Notes: a model not told the origin generated them from the letters alone. A stretch of 64,000 nucleotides of DNA from Sphingobacterium sp. UT-1RO-CII-1 (GCF_026711005.1 NZ_JAPPVJ010000007.1:1-64000); one strand, 5' to 3'. Numbered from the stretch's first letter, positions 26,289-35,444 are shown. Translations and numbers: made by a program.

Positions 26289-27722
26289 TTAATTCGAAGA
26301 AGGATTAATATATTCTCCTTTGGTATTGATGTATAATATGTTCTCGTCTTCATTTTCATAGACTGTAGCTATTCCTTCGGTAAAAGGTGTCGCATACATA
26401 AACTTAAATGGAATAATAACTTTTTCATTACTATTGATATATCCATATTTTCCATCTTGGATGGCTAATAATAAACCGTTTTCATTAGCATCACAAATAA
26501 ATTCATAGTTGCCTGTCGATATTTTGTTGGACTTTAAATTTAAAAACTGATATTTATCTCCTTCATAAAAAATTAGTGATTCTTTTGTGTAATCCAATAT
26601 ACTTTCAAACTTGGCAGGGACGATAACCTTTCCATTCATGTCAAAGACACCTTGTTTTCCTGCTTCTGTAAATATAGAGAAACCGTTTATGAAGAAGTTT
26701 ATAAACTCATATTTGGCAGGTACTATAATTTTTTGTTCTAAAGTCATTAATCCCATAAGTTCTGATTCACTAAACATTATGTAGTTTGTTTCTGGATCAA
26801 AACTTAGGTAGTCCCATTGAAAAGGAATGATTTCTGTTGTATTAACATCTATAACACCATATTTGGCATCCTGGTTAACTGCAATAGCATAATTTCCTTC
26901 GAATGGGGAAATGTACGAATATATAGCTTCTGTAATAATGTTATAATCAGCATCACGTATACCCACATTGTAGCTAATGCTATCCGTGTATGTGAATAAG
27001 CCATGACCAAGATCTGTTTCCTCGTGGTCTGTATCCTCTGTTAATGAATAGTTTTCGGGTATTTCAAAAAGGGCTTGGTTAAATTCTACTTCCTCCACAA
27101 TACTTGCATTTAATTCAACACCAAATGAATTAATGGATAAAGCTGCCCCTGGAACCTGATTTAAATAGGCGTATTCATTCCAATAAAAAGTAGGGATTTC
27201 TTCCGTATACCAGATTTTTATTTCTGATGTTTCGTCAATGTTACCTTCGTAGTCGTCTAGATTTATTTTAATCATAGCAAGTTTACAAGTATAACCAGCT
27301 ATGTTTTTTGTGCTGTCTTTTAAAAATTGAACTTGAAAATTATCAGTGTTGCTGTCTAAACCTTGTTCCTCTATGAAGGGAGATATAGCTATTTCTGTTT
27401 GGCTATAACTTTCTATCTCTGGATAAAGTATGTAAGATTGTTTATTTACTTTATCTGTAATTTGGATATGTTCGCTAAGTATATTTGTTACTACTCGTAT
27501 ATGCTCTTGATTTACCCAAGCTTGTACTGGGGACAAATCTTCTGCTGTAAACGAATCTGATAGGCCTTGTAATATTTCTGTTGATAAACTATTCTCATCT
27601 TTTACTTGACTTATGAGTTGTGATAAGTCAAGCTGATAGCTTATTTTGTAAGTTTTGCTTTGAGCAAATAAGTTGTTGCTAATTGTGAAAACACATAGCA
27701 AAGAAAAAAGAAACTTGCGCAT
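26289..27722 (-). CDS. Exported protein with DUF4412/GLPGLI-like N-terminal part and WG repeats
   Basis: A 477-residue exported protein. Signal peptide to about residue 21 ('TISNNLFAQ'). Residues about 22-240 resemble the DUF4412/GLPGLI group seen in Bacteroidota ('IAGYTCKLAMI', 'IKIWYTEEIPTFYWNEYAYL', 'FEIPENYSL'). Residues about 260-477 hold WG-type repeats with units such as 'KYGVIDVNTTEIIPFQWDYL', 'KQGVFDMNGKVIVPAKFESI' and 'KYGYINSNEKVIIPFKFMYA'. The two parts are an unusual combination. Role unknown, probably periplasmic or surface binding. The start at 27722 gives a clean signal peptide. Confidence 0.78.
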   Translation of the reverse strand: MRKFLFSLLCVFTISNNLFAQSKTYKISYQLDLSQLISQVKDENSLSTEILQGLSDSFTAEDLSPVQAWVNQEHIRVVTNILSEHIQITDKVNKQSYILYPEIESYSQTEIAISPFIEEQGLDSNTDNFQVQFLKDSTKNIAGYTCKLAMIKINLDDYEGNIDETSEIKIWYTEEIPTFYWNEYAYLNQVPGAALSINSFGVELNASIVEEVEFNQALFEIPENYSLTEDTDHEETDLGHGLFTYTDSISYNVGIRDADYNIITEAIYSYISPFEGNYAIAVNQDAKYGVIDVNTTEIIPFQWDYLSFDPETNYIMFSESELMGLMTLEQKIIVPAKYEFINFFINGFSIFTEAGKQGVFDMNGKVIVPAKFESILDYTKESLIFYEGDKYQFLNLKSNKISTGNYEFICDANENGLLLAIQDGKYGYINSNEKVIIPFKFMYATPFTEGIATVYENEDENILYINTKGEYINPSSN

Positions 27723-27839
27723 TTGAAAAGTTTTAGTCGGCAAAAGTGGTAAAAAAATATTAAACGCAAATGGAAAATTTTATTTAAGTGTAGATTCTTG
27801 TTAAGTTTTGAAATCGAGAAGACGATTGGTGAGGAAAAT

Positions 27840-27876
27840 AAAAGAGGTTGCAGTGACTTCAACTACAACCTCTTTT
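27840..27876 (-). terminator. Terminator of the M23 peptidase gene
   Basis: Stem aaaagaggttg / caacctctttt extended by 3 bp after one mismatch, with a T run on the minus strand. It lies about 40 nt after the M23 stop. Confidence 0.8.
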
Positions 27877-27912
27877 GATTTTATTAGTTATTTTTGATTA
27901 TTTCATTAAGGA

Positions 27913-28764
27913 TTAAAACTGAAAATATCTTTCCGGATTTAACTTTCGGTCATGTTGTAATACTTCATAATGCAGATGTGGCCCAGTACTTCTTCCAGTA
28001 CTACCTAATAGTCCAATAGTTTCTCCTACGTCGACTCGCTGGCCTCGTCTTACCTTTGTTCTGTTTAAATGTGCATACCTTGTTTCATAACCATTTTTAT
28101 GTTGTACCATTACGACATATCCATAGTCACCTTTATAGCCGGCGAAGGTTACTGTACCATTAGCAGTTGCCTTAACTGGATCACCTGTTCTTCCCTTTAA
28201 GTCTACACCAGAATGCATTTCACGACCTCTATTTGTAAATGGGTTTCGTCTATAACCAAAACGGGAGGTTATTCTACCATGATGTGGAATGCCAAATGGA
28301 ATGCCCTCAAGTTTAGACTCTAGCTCTTTGAGTTGTTTGTCATAAAAATTAGACAGTTCTACAAGGTCATCTTCTTTTTCTATGGGGCCTCCCACATTTT
28401 TCATTTTAATTTCTTTCAATCCTCTTTTCTTCATTTTCTCATTTATGCGCTCAAGTGTACTGTCTATTGCATAAAATGATTTCTTCATTTGCTCGGTGGT
28501 CATTTGATTATTCATCTCCTCCAAACCAAGTTGGTGGTTTTCCTGTGTCAGCTCCCGTATTTTTTTGTCATAAACTGCAGTGTACTCTGCTGTTGTATTA
28601 AGCTTTACGAAATATGCGAGTGATACTCCTCCTGCTATAATACACATTAATAAGGTGATACTTATTTTTTGCCAATGCTTTAATATAAAAGTAGGGACTT
28701 GTATTTCTTTGGCAGAAGTGCCGTCTTGTTCAATAAAAAGAATAGCAGTTTTTTTCTTTAACAT
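27913..28764 (-). CDS. M23 family metallopeptidase (LytM-type)
   Basis: A 283-residue murein endopeptidase-like protein: an N-terminal cytoplasmic stretch, one transmembrane helix (about residues 32-53), a coiled-coil region (about 60-130) and a C-terminal LytM domain. Zinc ligands are visible in 'HSGVDLKG' (H-x3-D) and 'GPHLHYEVL' (HxH), with 'RYAHL' between. It probably trims peptidoglycan or regulates an amidase at the cell envelope. The ATG at 28764 is preferred over a TTG two codons upstream. Confidence 0.92.
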   Translation of the reverse strand: MLKKKTAILFIEQDGTSAKEIQVPTFILKHWQKISITLLMCIIAGGVSLAYFVKLNTTAEYTAVYDKKIRELTQENHQLGLEEMNNQMTTEQMKKSFYAIDSTLERINEKMKKRGLKEIKMKNVGGPIEKEDDLVELSNFYDKQLKELESKLEGIPFGIPHHGRITSRFGYRRNPFTNRGREMHSGVDLKGRTGDPVKATANGTVTFAGYKGDYGYVVMVQHKNGYETRYAHLNRTKVRRGQRVDVGETIGLLGSTGRSTGPHLHYEVLQHDRKLNPERYFQF

Positions 28765-28801
28765 CGTCAATAATAAAAACAGTTTTTAAATGATACGGCT
28801 A

Positions 28802-28809
28802 CAAATGTA
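28802..28809 (-). promoter_or_regulatory. Promoter -7 box of the M23 peptidase gene
   Basis: TACATTTG on the minus strand ends 37 nt before the ATG at 28764. Confidence 0.45.
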
Positions 28810-28897
28810 TATTTTCAAGTCGCTTATTTTTTAATTTTCACCTTTTTTAACAATTTTAACATTTGCTTTGATAGAGAAAAAATCTCCACCTTTGCGT

Positions 28898-29965
28898 ATG
28901 TTGTTCGCCGAAAATTTAATTAGTTGGTATGCAGAGAACGCTCGAGATCTGCCTTGGAGAGCTAGTAAAGACCCTTATGTAATATGGCTTTCTGAAATTA
29001 TTCTTCAGCAAACCCGTGTCGAACAAGGGCTACCTTATTTTTATAGTTTTATTGAAGCTTATCCAAATGTAACAAAGTTTGCGGAAGCACCCGAAGAAGA
29101 TATTTTAAGAATGTGGCAAGGATTAGGCTATTATTCTAGAGCGCGAAATATGCATAAGGCTGCAAAAGTTGTAGTAGAAGAGTTAGGGTCTGTTTTTCCG
29201 TCCGCATATATGGATCTTATTAAACTGCCAGGTATAGGTGAATATACTGCAGCAGCGGTTTCTTCTTTTTCTATCAATGAAGCTAAAGCTGTTGTGGATG
29301 GTAATGTTTATCGGGTTCTTTCGCGTTATCTAGGCATAGAGGAGCCTATAAATTCTACGAAAGGGAAGAAGATTTTTGCTAAGGTTGCATACGAGTTATT
29401 AGATAAAGATAATGCGGACTTGTATAATCAGGCAATTATGGATTTTGGGGCATTACAATGTAAACCTAAGAATCCTTTATGTAACACATGTGTTTTTCGG
29501 TTGACATGTGTGGCACTACGTGATGAAAGTATTTCTCGACTTCCTGTAAAGTTAAAGGGAAAACCTAGTCGAAATAGGTATTTTCATTATTTTTTGATTT
29601 TTTCCGATAATAAATTGTTAATGTCGAGACGTGGTGAGGGAGATGTGTGGACTAATTTGTATGAATTCCCTATGATTGAGACCAATCAAGATTATTCGGC
29701 TAATGAGCTTCAAGGTGCGCAATTATTTGATTCTCTCTTTAAAAGAGATGTTAAACTACAGCTTATTGGTAAGCCTATAAAACATGTGTTAAGTCATCAA
29801 AATATTTATGCTCGCTTTTACCTTGTTGATAATGAGAGTTCTTTGAAAGATCTTAAAAACAATTGGGATTACGTTTTGTTAGAAAAATTAGATAGCTTAG
29901 CAAAACACAAACTTATATTTTCTTTTCTTGAGGAGAATAAACAACTGATTAACTCTAAATTTTAA
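28898..29965 (+). CDS. mutY: A/G-specific adenine glycosylase MutY
   Basis: Base-excision repair enzyme that removes adenine opposite 8-oxoguanine. The 355-residue protein has 'LPWRASKDPYVIWLSEIILQ', the helix-hairpin-helix 'LPGIGEYTAAAVSSFS' with the catalytic Asp in 'VVDGNVYRV', the [4Fe-4S] cysteines ('CKPKNPLCNTCVFRLTC') and a C-terminal NUDIX-like domain. The ATG at 28898 aligns with the usual family start, about 9 residues before the first WY; an upstream TTG at 28868 is possible. ssb starts 3 nt after the stop. Confidence 0.95.
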   Translation: MLFAENLISWYAENARDLPWRASKDPYVIWLSEIILQQTRVEQGLPYFYSFIEAYPNVTKFAEAPEEDILRMWQGLGYYSRARNMHKAAKVVVEELGSVFPSAYMDLIKLPGIGEYTAAAVSSFSINEAKAVVDGNVYRVLSRYLGIEEPINSTKGKKIFAKVAYELLDKDNADLYNQAIMDFGALQCKPKNPLCNTCVFRLTCVALRDESISRLPVKLKGKPSRNRYFHYFLIFSDNKLLMSRRGEGDVWTNLYEFPMIETNQDYSANELQGAQLFDSLFKRDVKLQLIGKPIKHVLSHQNIYARFYLVDNESSLKDLKNNWDYVLLEKLDSLAKHKLIFSFLEENKQLINSKF

Positions 29966-29968
29966 ATT

Positions 29969-30415
29969 ATGGCAAGTGTAAATAAAGTGATTTTAGTAGG
30001 GCATTTGGGCAAGGATCCAGAAGTGCGTTATTTAGACGGCAACGTGACTGTTTGCAGTTTTCCTTTAGCTACTTCAGAAACGTATAATAAAGATGGTGTA
30101 AGGATGCAGCATACTGAATGGCATAATATCGTGATGTGGCGGAACTTGGCGGATTTAGCTGCTAAATTTCTGAAAAAGGGGAAGTTAGTATATATTGAAG
30201 GTCGTTTACGTACGCGTAATTTTGAAGATAGGGAAGGGACGCGTAGATATGTAACAGAAATCGTTGGTGATAGTTTTAAATTGCTAGGTCGTGCATCAGA
30301 TTTTGAGCCTACAGGTAAGTCCGAAGTTGCTCGAGAATCTTCTTTCGAAGAAGAAAAAGATATAGAGGTTGATTTTACAGAAAATAATGATGACACAAGT
30401 GGCTTGCCTTTTTAG
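29969..30415 (+). CDS. ssb: Single-stranded DNA-binding protein
   Basis: A 148-residue SSB: N-terminal OB fold ('NKVILVGHLGKDPEVRYLDG', 'TEWHNIVMWRNLADLAAKFL', 'YIEGRLRTR') and an acidic tail ending 'DDTSGLPF', the partner-binding tip. It is encoded directly after mutY and probably shares its mRNA. Confidence 0.96.
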   Translation: MASVNKVILVGHLGKDPEVRYLDGNVTVCSFPLATSETYNKDGVRMQHTEWHNIVMWRNLADLAAKFLKKGKLVYIEGRLRTRNFEDREGTRRYVTEIVGDSFKLLGRASDFEPTGKSEVARESSFEEEKDIEVDFTENNDDTSGLPF

Positions 30416-30475
30416 AAGTGAAGTTTTTTCAAGTTAAAATACAGCTAGCGTAATCGGAGATTATAATATTTGCTG

Positions 30476-30483
30476 TATCTTTG
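30476..30483 (+). promoter_or_regulatory. Promoter -7 box of pheS, near-leaderless
   Basis: TATCTTTG ends 5 nt before the ATG at 30489, giving a predicted leader of 1-3 nt. Confidence 0.6.
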
Positions 30484-30488
30484 CTTTT

Positions 30489-31529
30489 ATGTTGCAAAAT
30501 AAGATACAACAATATACCGAAGAAATAAATCGGTTAGCTCCTTCGTCTTCAGTTGAGGTTGAGGAGTTTCGCTTAAAATACTTAGTGGCTAAGGGACTTG
30601 TTAAATCTTTGTTTGAGGAGTTTAAGACTGTTTCTAGCGAGGAAAAAAAGACGTTAGGTAAAGTCTTAAACGAATTTAAACAGTTAGCAGAAAGTAAATA
30701 TGCAGAGTGGCAAACTGTTTTTTCTGATAACTCGGGGGTAGGCTTGCAACGTGAGGAGGGAGATTTAACCTTACCAGGTGAGGGGGTAGAACTTGGTTCT
30801 AGACATCCTATATCTTTAGTCCGCAAAGAGGTCGTGGCTATCTTTAGAAAACTTGGCTTTGTAGTTTCTGAGGGGCCGGAAATTGAAGATGACTGGCATA
30901 ATTTTTCAGCGCTAAATTTTCCCCCTGAGCATCCTGCTCGTGATATGCAAGATACTTTTTTTGTTGAAAAGAGAGAAGGTAATGATATGGCATTGCGAAC
31001 GCATACTTCTTCTGTGCAGGTGCGTATGATGGAAATGGGGAAGCCTCCTTTTAGAGCTGTTATGCCAGGGAGGGTCTATCGTAATGAGGCTATTTCAGCG
31101 CGAGCACATTGCTTCTTTCATCAGATAGAAGGGTTGTATGTCGATGAAAATGTTTCATTTGCGGATTTAAAACAAACTTTATTTTATTTTGTTCAGGAGC
31201 TTTACGGAGAAGGTACAAAAGTGCGTTTTCGTCCATCATATTTTCCGTTTACAGAGCCATCTGCTGAAATGGATATATCGTGTAGTATCTGTAAAGGAAA
31301 AGGATGTAATCTTTGTAAGCAATCTGGTTGGGTAGAAATATTAGGTTGTGGTATGGTTGATCCCAATGTTTTGGAAAATTGTGGTATTGATAGTGAAAAA
31401 TATTCGGGTTTTGCATTTGGAATGGGTATTGAGCGTATAACAAATCTGAAGTATGAAATCAAAGATTTACGTCTTTTTTCAGAAAATGACGTACGTTTCC
31501 TTTCTCAGTTTGAGACAGAGCTGGTCTAG
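30489..31529 (+). CDS. pheS: Phenylalanine--tRNA ligase alpha subunit
   Basis: Catalytic subunit of the class II heterotetrameric PheRS. The 346-residue protein has an N-terminal coiled coil, motif 2-like 'FRAVMPGRVYRNEAISARAH', 'FRPSYFPFTEPSAEMDIS' and motif 3 'FAFGMGIERITNLKY'. A CxxCxGxxCxxC-like insert ('CSICKGKGCNLCKQ') occurs just after, as in other Bacteroidota PheS. pheT is not adjacent. Confidence 0.96.
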   Translation: MLQNKIQQYTEEINRLAPSSSVEVEEFRLKYLVAKGLVKSLFEEFKTVSSEEKKTLGKVLNEFKQLAESKYAEWQTVFSDNSGVGLQREEGDLTLPGEGVELGSRHPISLVRKEVVAIFRKLGFVVSEGPEIEDDWHNFSALNFPPEHPARDMQDTFFVEKREGNDMALRTHTSSVQVRMMEMGKPPFRAVMPGRVYRNEAISARAHCFFHQIEGLYVDENVSFADLKQTLFYFVQELYGEGTKVRFRPSYFPFTEPSAEMDISCSICKGKGCNLCKQSGWVEILGCGMVDPNVLENCGIDSEKYSGFAFGMGIERITNLKYEIKDLRLFSENDVRFLSQFETELV

Positions 31530-31531
31530 TT

Positions 31532-31951
31532 ATGTTAAGCAGAGGTATTTGTTACTCGATTCTCTTTGTGTTACTTTTTTTTTATAGTTGTGGTGGTAGC
31601 TCTTGTAATGTGGTGCCTAATGTTATAGTAAATTCCAGTTTTAGTAAAGCAACTCACAACGATGCTTTTGGAGTTGGAGGTTACGCTTATGTTGAAGGAG
31701 GGGTTGCAGGATTAATTGTATATAATATGGGGACATTGAATCAGCCTAAATTTATAGCCTACGATCGTTGTAGTACAGTGAATCCTGAAAAACGTAATAG
31801 AGTTGTTGTGAAGGGCGCGCTTATTGTTGATGAGGTGTCGGGGGCAAAGTGGCTTTTGCAAGATGGCTCGCCAGCTGATGTGGCAGAATGTCCCTTAAAA
31901 CCATATTATGTTAGTGGAAGTGGAGAGCTACGTTATTATATTCAGAATTAA
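31532..31951 (+). CDS. Rieske-like lipoprotein lacking the cluster ligands
   Basis: A 139-residue lipoprotein (signal with lipobox 'FYSC', Cys 20). The rest resembles the small Rieske-fold lipoproteins encoded near pheS in Bacteroidota: 'GLIVYNMG', 'FIAYDRC', 'LIVDEVSGAKWLLQDGSP' and 'CPLKPYYV' follow the order of the Rieske scaffold. The expected ligand pairs Cys-x-His and Cys-x2-His are not present: the first site reads 'CSTV' (C80) and the second 'DEVSGAKW'. It probably does not bind a [2Fe-2S] cluster. It begins 2 nt after pheS. The fold assignment is an inference from memory of the family. Confidence 0.62.
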   Translation: MLSRGICYSILFVLLFFYSCGGSSCNVVPNVIVNSSFSKATHNDAFGVGGYAYVEGGVAGLIVYNMGTLNQPKFIAYDRCSTVNPEKRNRVVVKGALIVDEVSGAKWLLQDGSPADVAECPLKPYYVSGSGELRYYIQN

Positions 31952-31954
31952 GTT

Positions 31955-32530
31955 ATGGAAAGTGAAGAAGTTGTATTGTCTATAAAAAAAACAGCTCGTG
32001 AGCTGTTTCGACGATATGGCTATAATAAAACGAGCGTTAGTCATTTGGCGAAGCAAGCTCATATTAGCAAAGCCACTTTTTATAAATATTTTGCCAGTAA
32101 AGAATTGATTCTTCATGAAGTCTTGATGGATTATATTCGGGAGGGAGTTCAAGATATTTTAGACAAAAACGTCAGGGAAAGAGATCTTTCTACATTTTTA
32201 GCTAATACAATTTTGCGTGTTAGCCGAGTTACTTATACTGTTTGTAACGAGTTTGTTGGTTGGGGATTTATTCGTGAATCTGCTAATGCGCAAGAGTATT
32301 TAAAGACCTTGTCTGATGACTTAGAGTTTTTGTTGTTAAGCTCATTTATCCAAAATGAAACCATTGCGGGGACAGTTCCGGAAGATCGGTTGACATTTTT
32401 GATTAAGTCCAGTAAAAACATTGTTTTTTCTTTCGCTTTTACAGCAGTGACAGACGCAGATGTGCGAAAAAACTTTATCTCCTTCCAAAAGGAAATTTTA
32501 CCTTATTTAGTTCAAGCAGCTCTAATATAA
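31955..32530 (+). CDS. TetR family transcriptional regulator
   Basis: A 191-residue protein with an N-terminal TetR helix-turn-helix ('AKQAHISKATFYKYFASKEL' near residues 30-50) and a diverse C-terminal ligand domain. It starts 3 nt after the Rieske-like gene, so pheS, the lipoprotein and this regulator form a run. No adjacent efflux or lipid gene points to a target. Confidence 0.9.
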   Translation: MESEEVVLSIKKTARELFRRYGYNKTSVSHLAKQAHISKATFYKYFASKELILHEVLMDYIREGVQDILDKNVRERDLSTFLANTILRVSRVTYTVCNEFVGWGFIRESANAQEYLKTLSDDLEFLLLSSFIQNETIAGTVPEDRLTFLIKSSKNIVFSFAFTAVTDADVRKNFISFQKEILPYLVQAALI

Positions 32531-32686
32531 TTTTTTTCTTATAATTCTCTAAGTTAACTTTCCTGCTTACTCTTTACTTTAGTGAGGATGGTCGTTTCTG
32601 ATTTAAGCTGGAGATAAAATGTAATTAGGGTAGTAGCCTTTCATATTTCGTTTCTATTACTGTGTCTGATTGTTCGTCAAAAAATG

Positions 32687-32694
32687 TATTTTTG
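32687..32694 (+). promoter_or_regulatory. Promoter -7 box of rlmD, near-leaderless
   Basis: TATTTTTG ends 7 nt before the ATG at 32702. An upstream in-frame ATG at 32684 would translate the box itself and is rejected. Confidence 0.58.
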
Positions 32695-32701
32695 CGCTAT
32701 T

Positions 32702-34111
32702 ATGAGAAGAAGAATTCCGCAGGATAAAAAGTTTGTATCCGATGTCCGTATAGTCGATATCGCAGAAGAGGGTAAAGGGGTGGCTAAGCAAGATGAGCTA
32801 GTTATGTTTATTGAACGAGCTGTGCCCGGTGATTTGGTTGATGTGGAGTTACTACGTAAGAAAAAAAACTTTTTGGAAGGCCGGGTTACGCACATTAAAG
32901 AGTCGTCGAAACATCGAGTAACACCTTTTTGTGAATATTTTGGAACCTGTGGAGGCTGTAAGTGGCAACATATGCATTATGATGCACAACTTCTGTTCAA
33001 GCAACAGCACGTTGATAATGCTTTGCGTCGCCTAGGCAAAGTAGATACTGCTTGTATGGAGCCTATTTTAGGATCTGCGGAGACTGAATATTATAGAAAT
33101 AAATTAGAGTATACGTTTTCTAACAAACGTTGGCTTACCTCTATTGATGAAGAGGTGGATACGAATGAAAGAGATGCTTTGGGTTTTCATATCCCAGGAC
33201 GCTTTGATAAGATATTAGATATCAACCATTGTTATTTACAGCAAGATCCTTCTAATATGCTCCGCAATGCAGTGCGTGATTTTGCAATTGCGCATGAGAT
33301 ATCTTTTTATGACCTTCGAGAACATGAGGGGGCATTACGTAATTTAATAATAAGGACTTCATCAACGGGAGAGGTTATGCTAATTGTTGTTTTTGCATAT
33401 CCTGAGGAGGGGCAGGTCGAATTATTAATGGACTTTATAAAGAATGAATTCCCTACATTAGCCTCCTTGTTGTATATTGTAAATCAAAAACGTAATGATA
33501 CTATTTTTGATCAGGAAGTAGAGATTTATTCTGGTAGAAATTTTATATACGAGGAAATGGATGGCCTGAAGTTCAAGGTCGGAGCAAAGTCTTTTTACCA
33601 AACGAATTCAGCGCAAGCTCATGAGTTGTATAAAATAATACTTGATTTTGCTGATTTTAAAGGGGATGAGTTAGTCTATGATTTGTATACAGGAGCTGGT
33701 ACAATAGCAAATTTTGTGGCGAGATCAGTAAAAGAGGTAGTGGGTGTCGAATATGTAGCATCGGCAATAGAAGATGCTAAAATTAACTCTTCGCTAAATG
33801 GTGTTGAAAATACAAAATTTTATGCGGGAGATATGAAGGATGTGCTTACAAGTGATTTTGTATTACAGAATGGAAAACCAACGGTTATTATCACAGACCC
33901 ACCGCGAGCAGGGATGCATGCTCAAGTGGTGAGTCGTATTTTGGAGATTGAAGCTCCTAAGGTGGTTTATGTAAGCTGTAATGTGGCTACGCAAGCAAGA
34001 GATTTAGCTGTCTTACAAGAGAAATATGAGGTTGTTCGTATTAAACCGGTGGATATGTTCCCTCATACGCAGCATGTTGAAAACGTAGTCCTTTTACATC
34101 TGAAAAGATAA
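32702..34111 (+). CDS. rlmD: 23S rRNA (uracil-C5)-methyltransferase RlmD
   Basis: SAM-dependent m5U methyltransferase. The 469-residue protein has an N-terminal TRAM domain, an iron-sulfur cluster site ('CEYFGTCGGCKWQH' plus 'CYLQ'), and the catalytic domain with 'DLYTGAGTIANFVA', 'DPPRAGMH' and 'VVYVSCNVATQARDL' (nucleophile Cys). RlmD acts on U1939 of 23S rRNA; RlmCD- or TrmA-type specificity cannot be excluded from sequence alone. Confidence 0.92.
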   Translation: MRRRIPQDKKFVSDVRIVDIAEEGKGVAKQDELVMFIERAVPGDLVDVELLRKKKNFLEGRVTHIKESSKHRVTPFCEYFGTCGGCKWQHMHYDAQLLFKQQHVDNALRRLGKVDTACMEPILGSAETEYYRNKLEYTFSNKRWLTSIDEEVDTNERDALGFHIPGRFDKILDINHCYLQQDPSNMLRNAVRDFAIAHEISFYDLREHEGALRNLIIRTSSTGEVMLIVVFAYPEEGQVELLMDFIKNEFPTLASLLYIVNQKRNDTIFDQEVEIYSGRNFIYEEMDGLKFKVGAKSFYQTNSAQAHELYKIILDFADFKGDELVYDLYTGAGTIANFVARSVKEVVGVEYVASAIEDAKINSSLNGVENTKFYAGDMKDVLTSDFVLQNGKPTVIITDPPRAGMHAQVVSRILEIEAPKVVYVSCNVATQARDLAVLQEKYEVVRIKPVDMFPHTQHVENVVLLHLKR

Positions 34112-34138
34112 AATTATTTAAAAATCAGAAAAAACAAC

Positions 34139-34534
34139 ATGGATATTGAAGATCTAATGGCAGGAAATCGTTCGTATGGTGACGATTCACAGAAACCAAG
34201 TCCACTGAAGAGTTTAAAACGTGATCTTGATTTTTATAGCGAATCGATTAAAGAGGTTTCTAGAGAAGTAATTGCTGAGGGCTATACGTTATATCCAATA
34301 TTTATTGCTCATCAGCATGAGGTCAATGTGGGTGAGCCTATACTTTTGAGGGAGGAGCTAGGGACACAGTGGAGTATACATGTAAGTTCACTAGAGGAGT
34401 TTTTGGATAAAGGTTTGGTTCAAGAAGATAGGAAAGACTATTTTATAAAGAGTTATAAAGCGGCAGGTGATTTTATGTGTCTTTTTGTTGTTGTTCCCGA
34501 AGGGGCTAATTTTGTTTTTTATCCTTATCATTAA
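34139..34534 (+). CDS. Hypothetical protein, unknown function
   Basis: A 131-residue cytosolic-looking protein without signal peptide or membrane helix. It begins 28 nt after rlmD and is likely co-transcribed. The segment 'YTLYPIFIAHQHEVNVGEPI' and the final 'FVVVPEGANFVFYPYH' look like a small conserved alpha-beta domain, but I do not recognise the family. Confidence 0.75.
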   Translation: MDIEDLMAGNRSYGDDSQKPSPLKSLKRDLDFYSESIKEVSREVIAEGYTLYPIFIAHQHEVNVGEPILLREELGTQWSIHVSSLEEFLDKGLVQEDRKDYFIKSYKAAGDFMCLFVVVPEGANFVFYPYH

Positions 34535-34596
34535 ATCGCTGTGGATTTATCACTTTTTAACATATTCTCAATTAAACATTTGTTACTTTTAAATAA

Positions 34597-35358
34597 ATGT
34601 ATTTACAGATAAAACATGTCTTTTTACTGTCTTTCGTAGCAGTAGTAGTGTCTTTCATTCCTTTTGTAGTGTCTGCTCAAGGTGGTGGTATATCGGGGAT
34701 TGTTCTGAAGAAGGGTAGTAGTGTTCGTTTATCGGATGTAAATGTGGTAAATACACGTACAAATAAGCGTGTCACAACAAATACATTTGGAGTGTTTATT
34801 ATCGAAGCGTCTGTTGGGGATAGCTTATCTTTTACGAAAACAGGATATGGTCCTATTAAGACTGCTGTTTTTACGCAGGATGACATTTTGATCGAGATGC
34901 AAGAGGGGCTTACAATCGAAACGATTGTAGTTAGTAGGTTAAGTAAGGAAGCAGAAATGAGGGATATGCTTGATGATTACTCGAAAAAAGGGGTTTACAA
35001 TGGAGGGAAAAATACTTTAGGGACGTATTTAGGAAGCCCGGCTACAGCGCTATATAATCTGTTTGGCCGAGATGCAAAGAATGCGAAGCGCTTTTCTAAA
35101 TTAATGGATAGAGAGATTGAAGAAAGTGGTGTAGACCGTGTTTTTAATAAAACATCTGTTTCAGAATTAACGGGGTTAGAAGGTGACGAATTACAGTCCT
35201 TTATGGATTTATATCGACCTAGTTATAGCCGGGTTCAATACTGGGGACAGTATGACTTTATGAATTATGTTAAAACTTCTTTGGAGACTTGGGATAAAAA
35301 CGGAAGACCAAAGTCTGTTCGTTTACCAAAATTAGAGATTCCGCCACAAGAGCGGTAA
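34597..35358 (+). CDS. Exported CarboxypepD_reg-like protein
   Basis: A 253-residue protein with a signal peptide ending 'FVVSAQG', then a carboxypeptidase-regulatory-like beta-sandwich ('ISGIVLKKGSSVRLSDVNVV', 'TFGVFIIEASVGDSLSFTKT'), the same module found at the N terminus of TonB-dependent transporters. The C-terminal 130 residues are helical ('TALYNLFGRDAKNAKRFSKL') with no known domain. A stand-alone protein of this kind is probably periplasmic. Separated from the upstream gene by 62 nt. Confidence 0.8.
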   Translation: MYLQIKHVFLLSFVAVVVSFIPFVVSAQGGGISGIVLKKGSSVRLSDVNVVNTRTNKRVTTNTFGVFIIEASVGDSLSFTKTGYGPIKTAVFTQDDILIEMQEGLTIETIVVSRLSKEAEMRDMLDDYSKKGVYNGGKNTLGTYLGSPATALYNLFGRDAKNAKRFSKLMDREIEESGVDRVFNKTSVSELTGLEGDELQSFMDLYRPSYSRVQYWGQYDFMNYVKTSLETWDKNGRPKSVRLPKLEIPPQER

Positions 35359-35371
35359 TTGAAAAATTAGC

Positions 35372-35379
35372 TAAGTTTG
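35372..35379 (+). promoter_or_regulatory. Possible promoter -7 box of the OmpA lipoprotein gene
   Basis: TAAGTTTG lies 65 nt before the ATG at 35445, predicting a leader of about 60 nt. Confidence 0.4.
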
Positions 35380-35444
35380 TTTTTTGGCACTTGCTTTGTT
35401 CTCTATTATTGAGATTGTTTTTCTTTATTAAACTTGTATTGAAT

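Noticed and set aside
30028..30396. 122-codon minus-strand frame opposite ssb
   Set aside because: Antisense shadow of the well-supported ssb gene; Ser-rich, low-complexity translation typical of shadows.
30461..30826. 121-codon minus-strand frame opposite pheS
   Set aside because: Shadow of pheS N-terminal region with no protein-like features.
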